Origin: Lachnospiraceae bacterium UBA3801
Lineage (GTDB): Bacteria; Bacillota; Clostridia; Lachnospirales; Lachnospiraceae
Length of the DNA: 6,036 nt
NCBI GenBank assembly: GCA_002368685.1
Contig: DFEN01000144.1
Span: 347 to 6,382 of the forward strand
Direction of reading: 5' to 3'
Part shown: positions 5,357 through 6,036 of the stretch, piece after piece
Layout: each line of letters starts with the position of its first letter
Numbering within the stretch: the first letter of the stretch is position 1
Position numbers and translations under genes: made by a program
The notes under the pieces: model-generated
Database searches by the model: none
What the model was told of the DNA's origin: nothing
The model's input: the letters and a program-made list of their open reading frames with translations, nothing else

Positions 5357-6036
5357 ATGTATTTTACATTTATCTTGTTCCCAGATGCCTTAACCTCTGC
5401 TAAGCTTCCGGAAACAATTGGCATCATTGGTGGTACATGACCTATGTCGAGATCCATAATTATTGGAGCACCTAAATTCCCTAGAATATCTGTAACTGCA
5501 TTATACTGGTCAACTCCCAGAGCTTCTTCACCAAAATGAAGTGGTCGGCCGATCATAAATCCCTTCACATATTTAAACCAGCCAGCTTCACGCATTTGCC
5601 AAAATGCTCTTCTCATAGAAAGCGGATCCAGGTCACAGCATTCCAGAAACCATATAAAACCGTCATCCTTATATCTTTCAAGAAACTCCGCTACTTTGTC
5701 AGTCCTTGTACCAACATGGAGTGTCAGGATGTCTACACAGCCTCCGAGAAGACGGCCACTTATATTCAGTCCGCTTCTTAATTCCTCCGGCACCGATATA
5801 TCATTAGTTAATTCATCACCTGACAAGAGTTTTCCACTGTATTCATTTCCCTCTTCTTTAGGTAAATAGTAGTAATACTTCGCCTTCTCTGTCACGTTAT
5901 ATGAAAGGAGTGCACTTCCAGTTTCGTCTTCAGCACTAAACTCTTCCTTTTCCCATAGGGCGTAGCTACTAAATTCAGTCTTCTCGCCAGTCAGTAGCTT
6001 CATCGCATCTTCCATTGACTCATGCCAAGGTTCTCT
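5347..6036 (-). CDS. S66-family LD-carboxypeptidase / MccF-like peptidase (5' end beyond window)
   Basis: The frame is open to the right edge; the seven codons before the first in-window Met (6015) read REPWHES, which fits family sequence, so that Met is internal. What remains (about 229 residues) is the C-terminal two thirds of a peptidase S66 protein. Landmarks numbered from that Met are SGRLLGGCVDILTLHVGT (86-103), the probable catalytic glutamate E125 in WFLECCDLDP, GFMIGRP (152-158), and the probable catalytic histidine H193 in DLDIGHVPPMMPI. The nucleophilic serine of the family lies upstream, outside the window. S66 enzymes are cytosolic serine peptidases. LdcA types remove the terminal D-Ala from recycled murein tetrapeptide, and MccF types cleave peptide-nucleotide antibiotics such as microcin C. 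The GGC-x-DIL, GT and IWFLE pattern is closer to the MccF-like subgroup, so a detoxifying role is possible. It lies 54 bp upstream of the LytTR regulator on the same strand. Family is firm; substrate is open. Confidence 0.85.
   Translation of the reverse strand, partial: REPWHESMEDAMKLLTGEKTEFSSYALWEKEEFSAEDETGSALLSYNVTEKAKYYYYLPKEEGNEYSGKLLSGDELTNDISVPEELRSGLNISGRLLGGCVDILTLHVGTRTDKVAEFLERYKDDGFIWFLECCDLDPLSMRRAFWQMREAGWFKYVKGFMIGRPLHFGEEALGVDQYNAVTDILGNLGAPIIMDLDIGHVPPMMPIVSGSLAEVKASGNKINVKYIFA

Noticed and set aside
5536..5781. 81-codon plus-strand open frame opposite the S66 peptidase
   Set aside because: It overlaps the conserved core of the peptidase and shows no domain or SD.
1..6036. 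Mobile elements, CRISPR arrays, tRNA or rRNA genes
   Set aside because: No transposase-like protein, terminal repeats, regularly spaced repeats or RNA gene sequence was seen anywhere in the window.

Overview
The window is AT-rich bacterial DNA that looks chromosomal. Tight gene packing, strong AGGAGG-type ribosome binding sites, sigma-A-like promoters, a HisJ-class PHP phosphatase and a LytTR/GHKL two-component pair all point to a Firmicute. A Lachnospiraceae-like clostridium (Butyrivibrio/Roseburia type) is my best guess from general family resemblance; the sequence does not prove it.

Layout. Bases 1-50 (minus) are the first codons of a type I glyceraldehyde-3-phosphate dehydrogenase gene that runs off the left edge. 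Its SD, a long leader with a possible stem-loop, and a good sigma-A promoter lie between 60 and 173. Bases 174-320 hold the promoter region of a divergently transcribed, complete PHP-family phosphatase gene of the histidinol-phosphatase type (321-1175, plus). That gene ends inside a 23-bp tandem duplication and runs toward a terminator at 1195-1227, which also serves the opposing gene.

The rest (1215-6036) is one minus-strand series of five genes. In transcription order they are: an S66 LD-carboxypeptidase/MccF-like peptidase (5' end beyond the right edge), a LytTR response regulator, a multi-pass GHKL (AgrC-like) sensor kinase, an OmpR-type response regulator, and a classical HAMP/HisKA/HATPase sensor kinase. 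Gaps are 54, 27 and 14 bp, followed by a 4-bp ATGA overlap. The last four genes are probably co-transcribed, and the peptidase may be as well.

How they work together. The LytTR/GHKL pair and the OmpR/HisKA pair are two complete phosphorelay systems of unrelated classes placed head to tail, so one transcript could deliver both. A wall-peptide or peptide-nucleotide hydrolase just upstream suggests, by inference only, a response to cell-envelope or peptide signals. No autoinducer peptide, processing protease or ABC exporter is encoded in the window, so the signals and target genes are not visible. The gap and PHP genes seem to be unrelated housekeeping neighbours.

I see no mobile element, CRISPR array, RNA gene or clearly unprecedented system. 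The most notable points are the paired regulatory systems, the 23-bp duplication that supplies the PHP stop codon, the terminator built into the kinase stop codon, and the gap leader hairpin.
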